In this document: positions 32,187 to 40,781 of the stretch, piece by piece
Layout: each line of letters begins with the position of its first letter
How positions within the stretch are numbered: the first letter of the stretch is position 1
Assembly: GCA_964473485.1 (NCBI GenBank)
Contig: CAYYPH010000008.1
Coordinates: 1 to 64,000, forward strand
DNA: 64,000 bases
Direction of reading: 5' to 3'
Source: CAIVAT01 sp964473485
Lineage (GTDB): Bacteria; Bacteroidota; Bacteroidia; Bacteroidales; FEN-979
Position numbers and translations under genes: made by a program
Notes under the pieces: generated by a model
What the model was told of the DNA's origin: nothing
Databases searched by the model: none
The model's input: the letters and a program-made list of their open reading frames with translations, nothing else

Positions 32187-33068
32187 ATGTCGCATAAAGC
32201 AGGGTTCGTCTCCATCATCGGCTACCCGAACACAGGAAAGTCAACCCTCATGAATGCCCTGGTGGGCGAGCGCCTCTCGATCATTACACCCAAGGCGCAA
32301 ACCACCCGCCACCGGATCATGGGTATTCTCAGCGATAAGGACTTCCAGGTGGTATACAGCGATACCCCCGGTATCATCAAACCCCACTATAAACTGCAGA
32401 AAGCCATGATGTCGGCGGTGTTTGCCTCAATCGAAGATGCCGATGTCATGCTGCTTGTGTCGGAACTGGGCAATGCCTTTGACCAGCCGGAGATCATGCA
32501 AAAACTGAAAGAGAACCGTACCCCTGTCATCGTGGTGATCAACAAGATCGACCTGGGGAATATGGAAATCTTAGAGGCAGAGGCTATCCGGTGGAAGGAG
32601 TTGCTGCCCGACGCCCGGGTACTGCCCGTTTCGGCGCTCCACTGCGTAAACCTCGACCAGGTGCTGAAGACCATTCTCGAACTGCTTCCCGAGTCGCCGC
32701 CCTTTTACCCGAAGGATGAACTCACTGACCGCAGCCAGCGGTTCTTTGTTTCAGAGATCATCCGCGAAAAGATACTGCTGAATTTCAGCCAGGAGGTTCC
32801 CTATTCCACGGAAGTAGTGGTGGAATCGTTCGTTGAGGATGAACGGCTGATCCGCATTGCGGCAACCATATACGTGGCAAGGGAAACACAGAAGGCAATC
32901 CTGCTGGGTCACCAGGGAAAAGCAATCAAAAAACTCGGTACCGATGCCAGGAAAGACATCGAGATCTTTCTTGATAAGCATATCTTTCTTGAACTTCACG
33001 TGAAGGTTTCGAAAGACTGGCGCGAAGACGACCGTGCACTCCGCCGCTTCGGCTATATGACGGAATAA
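32187..33068 (+). CDS. era: GTPase Era
   Basis: A 293-residue ribosome-assembly GTPase binding the 3' end of 16S rRNA. G1 GYPNTGKST, G3 DTPGI, G4 NKID and the C-terminal KH domain with GHQGKAIKKLGTDARKDIE are all present. Its usual length supports the ATG at 32187. It is divergent from tRNA-fMet and followed by der after a repeat-filled gap. Confidence 0.96.
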   Translation: MSHKAGFVSIIGYPNTGKSTLMNALVGERLSIITPKAQTTRHRIMGILSDKDFQVVYSDTPGIIKPHYKLQKAMMSAVFASIEDADVMLLVSELGNAFDQPEIMQKLKENRTPVIVVINKIDLGNMEILEAEAIRWKELLPDARVLPVSALHCVNLDQVLKTILELLPESPPFYPKDELTDRSQRFFVSEIIREKILLNFSQEVPYSTEVVVESFVEDERLIRIAATIYVARETQKAILLGHQGKAIKKLGTDARKDIEIFLDKHIFLELHVKVSKDWREDDRALRRFGYMTE

Positions 33069-33117
33069 CAGCAAACCTTTCACTGCCCCGGTCATACAAT
33101 CCTTAACCCGGACAAGC

Positions 33118-33337
33118 CAGAATCAAAATGCAAAATCAAAAAGCAAAAATCAAAGTCAGAATAACCAGAGGCCTTGCACCATATTTTATTCACTCATTCA
33201 CTCATTCACTCAATCACTCAGTAAAAAGGTGAGCGGGTAAACAGGTAAGCACTCCAATCAGTCAGTCAATCAATCAGTCAATCAATCAAATATTCACTCA
33301 TTCACTCAATCACTCATTCACTCAATCCAAATAAGGT
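33118..33337. repeat. mixed tandem repeats between era and der
   Basis: An A-rich heptamer tract (33118-33160, units like tcaaaat, gcaaaat) is followed by octamers tcactcat/tcactcaa (about 33186-33220), a short gtgagcgg/gtaaacag stretch, tcaatcag-type units, and again tcactcat/tcactcaa to 33328. These are the complements of the gagtgatt and gtgagcgg units found elsewhere. No gene is supported. Confidence 0.85.
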
Positions 33338-34723
33338 ATGACCAACATCATCGCAATCGTCGGGAGACCCAATGTAGGTAAATCTACACTTTTCAACCGC
33401 CTGACCGGTGGCAGGGATGCCATTGTGGATCCTACCAGCGGGGTGACCCGCGACCGGCATTACGGGCATGGTGACTGGAACGGGAAAATCTATTCGGTGA
33501 TTGATACCGGCGGCTATGTAGATAATTCTGGAGATGTATTCGAGGAGGAGATCAAAAAGCAGGTCAGGCTGGCCATCGACGAGTCGGATGTCATTCTGTT
33601 CCTGGTGGATGTAAAGGAGGGGCTGACTCCCATGGATGAAGATGTGGCCAGGATGCTGCGCCGGTCGAAAAAAAAGGTGATCCTGGTGGCAAACAAGGTC
33701 GACAGCCATAAGACGGTGCACGACGTGCATGAATTTCACCGGCTCGGGCTGGGCGACGTTCTTCCGATCGCGGCCATCAGCGGAAGCGGAACGGGTGACC
33801 TGATGGATGAAGTGGTACGGGATTTCGCTGAGCCTCAGGTGCCCACTATAGTTACGGTTGAAGAGCCGACCGGTGATTTTACGGATGGTGCAGGGCAGAC
33901 AGGCCAGCCGGCACAAGCAGGCCAGGAGGAACCGGATATCCCGAATATCGCCATTGTTGGCCGCCCGAATGCCGGAAAATCCTCGATGGTGAACCTGTTG
34001 CTGGGAAAGGAGCGAAACATTGTGACACCGGTCCCGGGTACGACCAGGGATTCCATTCACTCCCATTACAATTATTTCGGCCTGGATTTCAACCTGATCG
34101 ACACGGCCGGCATCCGGAAGAAGTCGAAAGTCACCGAAAATATCGAGTTCTATTCGGTCATGCGCGCCATCCGGTCGATCGAGCAAAGCGATGTGTGTAT
34201 CCTGATGGTGGATGCTGAACGCGGATTCGAATCGCAGGACCTGAACATCTTTTCGCTGATCGAAAAGAACCACAAAGGGGCGGTTATCGTGGTCAACAAA
34301 TGGGACCTGATCGAGAAGGAAACCAATACCCACAAGCATTTCGAGGATCATATCCTGAACCAGATCACTCCTTTCCGCGACGTTCCGGTGATCTTCACTT
34401 CCGTGTTAACCAAACAACGTGTTTTCAAGACCGTGGAGACAGCCGTTCAGGTCTGGAAAAACCGGTCGCGCAAGATCAAGACCGCCGAACTGAATGATTT
34501 CATCCTCCCAGTGATCCAGGAAACGCCGCCACCGGCCAGCAAGGGAAAATATATCAAGATCAAATACGCGATGCAGCTTCCCACGGTTTTTCCTTCGTTC
34601 GCTTTTTTTTGTAACCACCCGCAATACTTGAAAGAACCCTATAAGCGTTTTCTTGAGAACAGGATCCGGCAGAAGTGGGATTTTTCGGGTGTTCCGATCG
34701 AAATCTATTTCAGGCAGAAGTAG
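33338..34723 (+). CDS. der: GTPase Der (EngA)
   Basis: A 461-residue double GTPase essential for 50S subunit maturation. The first G domain has GRPNVGKST and DTGGYV; the second has GRPNAGKSS, DTAGI and NKWD. The C-terminal KH-like domain follows. The linker between the domains (about residues 173-204, including GAGQTGQPAQAGQEEPDIPN) seems longer and more Gln/Gly-rich than usual, probably harmless. The stop codon lies 3-5 bp before an octamer array. Confidence 0.96.
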   Translation: MTNIIAIVGRPNVGKSTLFNRLTGGRDAIVDPTSGVTRDRHYGHGDWNGKIYSVIDTGGYVDNSGDVFEEEIKKQVRLAIDESDVILFLVDVKEGLTPMDEDVARMLRRSKKKVILVANKVDSHKTVHDVHEFHRLGLGDVLPIAAISGSGTGDLMDEVVRDFAEPQVPTIVTVEEPTGDFTDGAGQTGQPAQAGQEEPDIPNIAIVGRPNAGKSSMVNLLLGKERNIVTPVPGTTRDSIHSHYNYFGLDFNLIDTAGIRKKSKVTENIEFYSVMRAIRSIEQSDVCILMVDAERGFESQDLNIFSLIEKNHKGAVIVVNKWDLIEKETNTHKHFEDHILNQITPFRDVPVIFTSVLTKQRVFKTVETAVQVWKNRSRKIKTAELNDFILPVIQETPPPASKGKYIKIKYAMQLPTVFPSFAFFCNHPQYLKEPYKRFLENRIRQKWDFSGVPIEIYFRQK

Positions 34724-34726
34724 GCT

Positions 34727-34815
34727 GGCGGGTGAGCAGGTGAACTGGTGAGCGGGTGAGCGGGTGAACGGGTGAGCAAGTGAACGGGTGAGCAGGTGAA
34801 CGGGTGAGCAGGACT
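34727..34815. repeat. octamer array after der (gtgagcgg type)
   Basis: About eleven 8-bp units gtgagcag, gtgaactg, gtgagcgg, gtgaacgg and gtgagcaa. The same family as 17548-17868, in the same orientation. The array ends about 100 bp before an assembly gap. Confidence 0.9.
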
Positions 34816-34858
34816 TGTTACTCTTGAAAAACAAAAACAATTGCAGATAAAAATCTTT

Positions 34859-35068
34859 CAAGGCACAAACCAGGAATAGCGGCAAGGATGGAGAAGGGAG
34901 TCCGCATCGACAANNNNNNNNNNNNNNNNNNNNNNNNNNNNNNNNNNNNNNNNNNNNNNNNNNNNNNNNNNNNNNNNNNNNNNNNNNNNNNNNNNNNNNN
35001 NNNNNNNNNNNNNCAAGGCACAAACCAGGAATAGCGGCAAGGATGGAGAAGGGAGTCCGCATCGACAA
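34859..35068. other. scaffold gap (100 N) with identical 55-bp flanks
   Basis: Bases 34914-35013 are N. The 55 bp before the gap (34859-34913) are identical to the 55 bp after it (35014-35068), both starting at caaggcacaaaccag. This is what overlapping contig ends look like. The true sequence probably joins the two copies as one, so the apparent duplication and gap are most likely artefacts. Confidence 0.9.
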
Positions 35069-35429
35069 ATGGCTCTGGGCCGTAAGGCTTTACAAAACAC
35101 GCTCGGTGGCTTCGGAGGCATGCCGGGGGGGAAAGGTAAAGATCGGAGAGCTGGCCGTTAAGCCTTCCCGTGAAATCGTTCCCGGAGAGGTGATCACCAT
35201 TTCGTTCCCTCCGCTCACCCGGACGGTAAGGGTGCTGGTTGCCGCCCATAACAGGGTTTCTGCGAAACTGGTTCCGGAGCTTTGCGAAGACCTTACCCCA
35301 GAGTCGGAATACGAAAAGTTAAGGGTTAAAAGGGAGATGGATTTCGAATTTCGTCAGCGGGGGCTTGGAAGGCCCACCAAACGCGAAAGGCGTGAGATCG
35401 AGTACCTGAAATACTACCTTGAGGAATGA
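35043..35429 (+). CDS. S4-domain RNA-binding protein (Hsp15-like)
   Basis: A 128-residue basic protein. The S4 domain starts at once: RIDKWLWAVRLYKTRSVASE, followed by GKVKIGELAVKPSREIVPG. Hsp15-type proteins bind free 50S subunits carrying nascent chains to rescue stalled translation. The basic tail GRPTKRERREIEYLKYYL is also characteristic. The start ATG at 35043 lies in the copy after the gap; the same start sequence is duplicated before it. It overlaps the tonB gene by 4 bp (ATGA). Confidence 0.9.
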   Translation: MEKGVRIDKWLWAVRLYKTRSVASEACRGGKVKIGELAVKPSREIVPGEVITISFPPLTRTVRVLVAAHNRVSAKLVPELCEDLTPESEYEKLRVKREMDFEFRQRGLGRPTKRERREIEYLKYYLEE

Positions 35430-36193
35430 AGACTGACCGGGTGCCTTCACTGGATGATCTTGCTTTTGCGAACCGCAACAAAGCCTACGGGGGGTATCTC
35501 TACCGGAAAAAATATCCTTCCACGATGCTGATCTCCATGGTCGCGGGAATTGTGATTCTGCTGCTGATGGTCATGGCGCCCTGGCTGATTTACCAGCTTG
35601 AACCGATACCGCTGATTGAAGGGGACCTGATGTACGAGGTGAATTATCTTCCGATGGATCCCCCGGCCGATGACCTTCCCGACCGGCTCGCCGGAATCCT
35701 GAATCCGCCGGCCACGATTGAGGAAAAGGCTCCGGTGGTGACCGATTCGGTGGTTGTGGAGGAGGAGAAAAAAATAACCGAGGAAAAGCCGTTGCAGGAT
35801 CCTGAAGCCAAAACCGACACGGCACCAAAAGAAGGACCGGAGGGGTTTGGCGAAGGTTCTGGCATCGACCAGGGGGTTGTGGTGACCGCTGACGTACATC
35901 CTAAATTTCCGGGAGGTGACGAATACCGGCTCTATTATCTCAGGCAGAATATCAGGTATCCCGATGCCGCCATCAAAGGAAACATCCAGGGTACGGTGGT
36001 GGTGGTATTCGTGGTGGAAACCGACGGGTCGCTGACGAACATCGAGGTGACCCGTAAACTCGGAGGCGGGTGTGATGAGGAAGCCATAAGGGTGATCAGG
36101 GCCATGCCACGGTGGGAACCCGGAAAACGGAATGGCCGGCCGGTACGGGTGCTCATCAATATGCCCATCGTATTCAGGATCCCCGGACGGTAA
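35426..36193 (+). CDS. TonB-family energy transducer
   Basis: A 255-residue protein linking the inner-membrane motor to outer-membrane receptors. One membrane helix lies at about residues 35-57 (LISMVAGIVILLLMVMAP), after a longer cytosolic N-terminus containing LAFANRNKAYGGYLYRK that is typical of Bacteroidota TonB. A Glu/Pro/Lys-rich linker follows, then the TonB C-terminal domain (about 160-255: IRYPDAAIKGNIQGTVVVVF, LGGGCDEEAIRVIRAMPRWE). No ExbB/ExbD genes are near. Translationally coupled to the S4-domain gene. Confidence 0.92.
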   Translation: MKTDRVPSLDDLAFANRNKAYGGYLYRKKYPSTMLISMVAGIVILLLMVMAPWLIYQLEPIPLIEGDLMYEVNYLPMDPPADDLPDRLAGILNPPATIEEKAPVVTDSVVVEEEKKITEEKPLQDPEAKTDTAPKEGPEGFGEGSGIDQGVVVTADVHPKFPGGDEYRLYYLRQNIRYPDAAIKGNIQGTVVVVFVVETDGSLTNIEVTRKLGGGCDEEAIRVIRAMPRWEPGKRNGRPVRVLINMPIVFRIPGR

Positions 36194-36197
36194 AAAA

Positions 36198-36222
36198 AAA
36201 GCCGTTCATCACGAACGGCTTT
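36198..36222. terminator. bidirectional hairpin terminator
   Basis: aaagccgttc-atcac-gaacggcttt, with A-run before and T's after, lies between the convergent tonB and small Lys/Cys-rich gene. For tonB the T-tract is short; for the minus strand it is long (nine T's). Confidence 0.85.
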
Positions 36223-36251
36223 ATGTATGTTACAGGAAAACCTGCCTTGTG

Positions 36252-36494
36252 TTACTTCTTTTCAGGAGCAGCGGTTTCGGTAGCGGCTTTCTTTGATTTA
36301 TCGCAGCATCCTTTAGGATCTTTGGTCTTGCTGCAGGCAGCCTTGGTCTTTTCGTCGCAACCCGACTTGTCGTGCTTGTGAGCCTCTTTCTTTTCAGCAG
36401 GCTTTGCGGCCTTATCCTGGGTCTGAGGAGTCTGAGCGAAGGTCAGACCGGCAAACAATATGGTGGCGGAGAATAACAATGCGATCTTTTTCAT
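36252..36494 (-). CDS. small exported Lys/Cys/His-rich protein
   Basis: An 80-residue protein with a clear signal peptide (MKKIALLFSATILFAGLTFAQ). The mature part is only about 59 residues, with about a third lysine, four cysteines (SGCDEKTKAACSKTKD, then GCCDKSKK) and a HKHDKSGC segment. This composition could bind metal or thiols, but no family is recognised. It is flanked by a strong terminator and followed upstream by dtd on the same strand at about 120 bp. Confidence 0.75.
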   Translation of the reverse strand: MKKIALLFSATILFAGLTFAQTPQTQDKAAKPAEKKEAHKHDKSGCDEKTKAACSKTKDPKGCCDKSKKAATETAAPEKK

Positions 36495-36614
36495 GGTTTT
36501 CTGGTTTAGTTGTTTATAAACTGCTTATTTAGAATGATGCAAAATTAGTTATTCTGATCATCCCGGCCAAATCTTTTTTGTTAAATTTTTGTTAATGGCA
36601 TAAACCGTTCATTT

Positions 36615-37067
36615 TCATACCCTGTTACGCGAATCGATGATGATGGTAACGGGCCCGTCGTTGATCAGCGAAACTTTCATCATGGCGCCAAAAGTTCCCG
36701 TAGCGGTGCGTTTTCCGGTAAGCTGGGTGAGGCTGTCAACGAATTGTTCATAGAGCGGGATGGCCTGTTCGGGCCGGGCGGCCCGGATGTATGACGGCCG
36801 GTTTCCCTTTTTGGTGGAGGCATGAAGGGTGAACTGACTGACCACCAGGATCTCCCCACCGCAATCCAGAACAGAGAGGTTCATGACCCCGTTGGCGTCG
36901 TCAAAGATCCTGAGATTGACGATCTTCGGGCAGAGCCAGTCGACATCGGTGTGGTCATCCGCTTCCTCGATGCCAAGCAGGATCAGCATTCCGGGACCGA
37001 TCTGACCGGTGACCCGGTTATCGATCGAAACAGAAGCGTTCGTGACCCGCTGAATAACCGCTTTCAT
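36615..37067 (-). CDS. dtd: D-aminoacyl-tRNA deacylase
   Basis: A 150-residue enzyme that hydrolyses D-aminoacyl-tRNA (and glycyl-tRNA-Ala), a proofreading step of translation. The family motifs VVSQFTLHA (SQxxL) and NDGPVTI (GP cis-proline) are both visible, and MKAVIQRVTNASVSID is the standard N-terminus. Divergent from pdxJ. Confidence 0.96.
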   Translation of the reverse strand: MKAVIQRVTNASVSIDNRVTGQIGPGMLILLGIEEADDHTDVDWLCPKIVNLRIFDDANGVMNLSVLDCGGEILVVSQFTLHASTKKGNRPSYIRAARPEQAIPLYEQFVDSLTQLTGKRTATGTFGAMMKVSLINDGPVTIIIDSRNRV

Positions 37068-37150
37068 ATTGTTTTCTCAAGGTTTTTGCCGGATGTCCGG
37101 CACTGGTCATCTTTACCCGATTTTCTTTCGGGTATCTTGATATTTTGATT

Positions 37151-37158
37151 TAGCTTTG
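37151..37158 (+). promoter_or_regulatory. possible -7 element for pdxJ
   Basis: TAGCTTTG matches TAnnTTTG and lies 16 bp before the ATG. The upstream half is TTTC with a 21-bp spacer, imperfect. Confidence 0.4.
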
Positions 37159-37174
37159 CAAAAATACGACGAAC

Positions 37175-37891
37175 ATGACCCGGTTAAGTGTCAATATCAA
37201 TAAAATTGCAACATTGCGAAACGCCCGGGGGGGCAACCTGCCCAATCTGATCAGGGTGGCCCTCGACTGTGAGAAGTATGGCGCACAGGGAATTACGGTG
37301 CACCCGAGGCCCGACCAGCGGCACATCAGGTACCAGGACGTATATGACCTTAAACCCATCCTGTCGACCGAATTCAACATTGAAGGTTATCCCTCGGAAG
37401 AGTTCATCAGGTTGGTGCTGGAGATCAAGCCGGCACAGGTGACCCTGGTTCCCGATCCGCCTGGCGTGCTGACCTCCAATGCTGGTTGGGATACAGTTAA
37501 AAATTTTGAATTGCTTACCGGAATTGTGAAAACTTTCAGGGATGCAGGTATCCGCACTTCGCTCTTCATTGAACCCGACGCGGAAATGATACGGAAAGCC
37601 GCGGCCACCGGTACCGACAGGGTCGAGCTTTATACCGAGGCTTACGCCCGAAACTATCCGGCTGATCGTGAGCATGCCGTTGCTCCGTACAGGGAGGCGG
37701 CAAAGGCAGCCATTGAAGCCGGCCTGGGTATCAACGCAGGCCATGACCTCAGCCTGGAAAATCTCCGGTTTTTTCACCGGGAGGTAACCGGTTTACTTGA
37801 AGTGTCCATCGGTCATGCCCTCATCTGCGATGCCCTATACCTTGGAATTGAGAATACGATTCAACTTTATCTGCGACAGCTTGCTGATTAA
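37175..37891 (+). CDS. pdxJ: pyridoxine 5'-phosphate synthase
   Basis: Condenses 3-amino-2-oxopropyl phosphate with deoxyxylulose 5-phosphate in vitamin B6 synthesis. The 238-residue protein has LSVNINKIATLRNARGG at the N-terminus, TVHPRPDQRHIR, LFIEPD, VELYTEAYA and AGHDLSLENL. It is followed by the dipeptidase gene after 21 bp. No other B6 genes lie in the window. Confidence 0.95.
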   Translation: MTRLSVNINKIATLRNARGGNLPNLIRVALDCEKYGAQGITVHPRPDQRHIRYQDVYDLKPILSTEFNIEGYPSEEFIRLVLEIKPAQVTLVPDPPGVLTSNAGWDTVKNFELLTGIVKTFRDAGIRTSLFIEPDAEMIRKAAATGTDRVELYTEAYARNYPADREHAVAPYREAAKAAIEAGLGINAGHDLSLENLRFFHREVTGLLEVSIGHALICDALYLGIENTIQLYLRQLAD

Positions 37892-37912
37892 TAAATATAT
37901 CTGAAAATCTTC

Positions 37913-39163
37913 ATGACTTCCATGTCACTGCGTCTCTTTATCGTTGTCACAATTTTTATCGTTTCGCCTGCCTGTGCTTTTTCGGCAGATGATCCGCTGG
38001 CAGAGAAGGCCGCGATGCTTCACCGCCGTATGGTCACCATTGATTCTCATAACGATACCCCGTTGCGGATGCAGCAGCATGGATTCAATATGGCCGTGCG
38101 GCATGATCCTTACGCCGAATATTCGAAAGTGGACTTCCCGAGAATGGAGGAGGGAGGGCTGGATGGGGCTTTCTTCGCGGTTTTTGTTTCGCAGGGGCCA
38201 CGTAACGAGCCAGGTTATGCCAAGGTTCTCAGCAAAGGCATGGCCCTTTTCGATACCCTTGATCACGTGGTAGAGAGAAATCAGAAGCTGGCCGGAAAGG
38301 CGACAACCCCTGAGGATGTCGTAAGGCTGAAGAAAGAGAACCGGCGGGCCGTTTTTATCGGGGTGGAGAACGGTTATCTGATCGGGCGCGATCTTTCGCT
38401 GATAAGTACACTGTACCTGAGGGGGACAAGGTATATCACCCTTTGCCACACCCGAAACAATGATATCTGCGATTCCTCCACCGACACCACGGAGCATGGC
38501 GGACTCAGTAATTTCGGCCGTGAAGTGGTAAAGGAGATGAACCATGTGGGTATGATGATTGATTTGTCGCATGCTTCCGACAAAACCGTTGCCGATGTAC
38601 TGCAGATTACCGCAGCACCCGTTATCGCATCGCACAGTTGTGCCAGGGCCATTTGCGATAACCCGCGCAATCTCAGCGATGACCTCCTGAGGGCGGTCGC
38701 GAAAAACGACGGCGTGGTGCAGATGTGTATCCTGAGTGATTACGTAAAAAAACCGCCGCCCAATCCTGTGCGCGATTCTGCCCGCAGGGCGGTCAGGGAA
38801 AAATACCATGACTTTGACGGGTTGAGTGACGAGGAGATGAAGGTGGCGCGGAAAGAGTGGATGGAGGTGAACCGCCGGTACCCCGCCAAACTTGCCCATG
38901 TTTCGGAAGTGGCCGATCATATCGACCACCTGGTGAAGGTGGCAGGGATAAACCACGTGGGAATCGGAACCGATTTTGACGGCGGGGGAGGGGTTGAAGG
39001 TTGCTTTGATGCCAGCGAGATGAAAAATATCACGGTTGAATTGATGAAAAGGGGTTATTCTGACCGCGACATCCGAAAGATCTGGGGCGAGAACCTGATG
39101 CGGGTGATGCGAAGGGTGACAAAGGTGGCTGATAAATACAAGGCAGGTTGCCGTTGTTCATGA
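37913..39163 (+). CDS. membrane dipeptidase (peptidase M19 family)
   Basis: A 416-residue exported zinc dipeptidase (renal dipeptidase-like) with signal peptide ending ACAFSA. Metal-binding residues appear in TIDSHNDTP, VENGY (Glu ligand), LCHTRNN, DLSHASD and GIGTDFDGGGG. It probably cleaves dipeptides or D-/dehydro-dipeptides in the periplasm. Position between pdxJ and prsW suggests one transcript (spacers 21 and 12 bp). The nearby second ATG (MSLRLF) is an alternative start. Confidence 0.92.
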   Translation: MTSMSLRLFIVVTIFIVSPACAFSADDPLAEKAAMLHRRMVTIDSHNDTPLRMQQHGFNMAVRHDPYAEYSKVDFPRMEEGGLDGAFFAVFVSQGPRNEPGYAKVLSKGMALFDTLDHVVERNQKLAGKATTPEDVVRLKKENRRAVFIGVENGYLIGRDLSLISTLYLRGTRYITLCHTRNNDICDSSTDTTEHGGLSNFGREVVKEMNHVGMMIDLSHASDKTVADVLQITAAPVIASHSCARAICDNPRNLSDDLLRAVAKNDGVVQMCILSDYVKKPPPNPVRDSARRAVREKYHDFDGLSDEEMKVARKEWMEVNRRYPAKLAHVSEVADHIDHLVKVAGINHVGIGTDFDGGGGVEGCFDASEMKNITVELMKRGYSDRDIRKIWGENLMRVMRRVTKVADKYKAGCRCS

Positions 39164-39175
39164 AAATTTCACACT

Positions 39176-40180
39176 ATGGTCATAAAATTTCTGGTCAGCC
39201 TTATTCCGGTTTTCATGTTTCTGATCATGATGGTCTACCTCGACAGCATGAAACTAGTGGGAAAGCAGTTGATAATTCTGAGTCTTGTATGGGGACTTGT
39301 AAGCGCAGGACTTAGTTATTATCTGAACACCTTTTTATTGAAGCATACCGGGATCGGTTTTGAGACCTATTCGGGATTTCTCGCGCCCGTTGTCGAGGAG
39401 TTCCTGAAATTTTCGTTGCTGCTCTATCTCATCATGCGACACAGGATCGGTTTTATGATAGACGGAGCCATTTACGGTTTTGCCATCGGGGCCGCTTTCT
39501 CGTTTGCCGAAAACCTCTTTTACCTTTATAACTATACCGATGGCCAGGACAACCTGATGATCTGGATCACGCGGGGATTCGGCACCGCGGTGATGCATGG
39601 CGGGGCAACGGCACTTTTCGGCATCATCTGCATGAGCGCCCTGAACCGGGAAACAAACCTGCTCCTGGCCGCGATGCAGGGTGCTTTGTCGGCCATGATC
39701 ATCCATGGCATCTATAACCAGTTCCTGGTATCGCCGGTGGTATCGGCTGCCATCATGGTGGTGCTGGTACCAATGAGCGTAATCCTGGTATTCGTGGCCA
39801 ACGAAAAAACGATCAGGAACTGGCTTGAGCTTGAATTCGACGCCGAGGTGAGCATGCTCCGGATGATCAAACGGGGAAAGTTTTCAGAGACCAAGACAGG
39901 CCGGTACCTTGTTTCGATCCGCGATCATTTTCCATCAACCACCGTGATGGATATGTACTGCTTCATCAGTCTGTATCTCGAATTGTCGATGCGTGCCAAA
40001 AGCCAGCTGATGTTGCGCGAAAGCGATATCGTGATCCCTGCGGATCCGGAACTTCCGGCAAAACTGGCGGAACTCGGCGCACTGCAGAAGAATATAGGCA
40101 GGGGCGGTTATCTGGCCATTGCTCCCATTCTCCGGATGAAAAGAAAGGACCTCTGGAAGTTATCATTACTAAATAAATAG
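39176..40180 (+). CDS. PrsW-family intramembrane metalloprotease
   Basis: A 334-residue integral protein with about eight membrane helices in the first 220 residues. The family signatures are complete: VVEEFLKF (E74, E75, K78), FSFAENLFY (E112-N113), a histidine in VMHGGATALFG (H141), and IIHGIYNQF (H177). PrsW in Bacillus subtilis cleaves the anti-sigma factor RsiW. Here the gene lies 58 bp upstream of an ECF sigma factor and its anti-sigma partner, an arrangement suggesting that this anti-sigma is its substrate. The C-terminal 110 residues are soluble and of unknown use. Confidence 0.9.
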   Translation: MVIKFLVSLIPVFMFLIMMVYLDSMKLVGKQLIILSLVWGLVSAGLSYYLNTFLLKHTGIGFETYSGFLAPVVEEFLKFSLLLYLIMRHRIGFMIDGAIYGFAIGAAFSFAENLFYLYNYTDGQDNLMIWITRGFGTAVMHGGATALFGIICMSALNRETNLLLAAMQGALSAMIIHGIYNQFLVSPVVSAAIMVVLVPMSVILVFVANEKTIRNWLELEFDAEVSMLRMIKRGKFSETKTGRYLVSIRDHFPSTTVMDMYCFISLYLELSMRAKSQLMLRESDIVIPADPELPAKLAELGALQKNIGRGGYLAIAPILRMKRKDLWKLSLLNK

Positions 40181-40238
40181 TTGAAGCCAGATTTTTTTTT
40201 TATAACTTTCGCCAACTTTTCTACTTTTCCCTGTATTT

Positions 40239-40781
40239 ATGTCAAGAAAGGATGACAATGAACTGGTTTATGAAGTGATCCACGGTAGCATTTCCTCCTT
40301 TGAAGTGCTGATTGACAGATACCAGGATACGATCTTTAACATATTGGTGCGCATGGTTGCCGATCCGGAGACCGCGAAAGACCTGACCCAGGATGTTTTC
40401 GTGAAGGCTTATGAGAAAATGGGCGGTTTCAGTTTCAACTATCGATTTTTTAGCTGGATTTACCGGATTGCCGTCAATGAAGCGATCAACTACAACAGGA
40501 GAAAGCCCAGGACTGTAAGTATTACCGAGGCAATGCCCCTGACCGACGATAACGGCGGAGTACGCGACGAAACCACGACAAAATTGCTGAACCATGCCAT
40601 CCGCACCCTGCCTGATGAATACCGGGTGCTGATACTGTTAAAATACTATTGCAACCTTTCTTACGATGAAATTGCCGAGGTAACAACCCTCCCGGTGAAG
40701 AAGGTACGATCGCGGCTTTTTATGGCAAGGGAACAGATGAGGAAAGATTTGACCGAAAAAGGGTTCTTTAACAATGACTGA
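40239..40781 (+). CDS. ECF-type RNA polymerase sigma factor
   Basis: A 180-residue sigma factor. Region 2 shows DLTQDVFVKAYEKMGGF followed by FFSWIYRIAVNEAINYNRR; region 4 shows LPDEYRVLILLKYYCNLSYD and EIAEVTTLPVKKVRSRLFMA. Starts at ATG 40239. The gene overlaps the anti-sigma gene by 8 bp. A TAACTTTC box at 40203-40210 upstream might be its promoter. Confidence 0.93.
   Translation: MSRKDDNELVYEVIHGSISSFEVLIDRYQDTIFNILVRMVADPETAKDLTQDVFVKAYEKMGGFSFNYRFFSWIYRIAVNEAINYNRRKPRTVSITEAMPLTDDNGGVRDETTTKLLNHAIRTLPDEYRVLILLKYYCNLSYDEIAEVTTLPVKKVRSRLFMAREQMRKDLTEKGFFNND

Noticed and set aside
34406..35249. Minus-strand reading frames spanning the N gap
   Set aside because: They cross 100 unknown bases and lie opposite der and the S4-domain gene.
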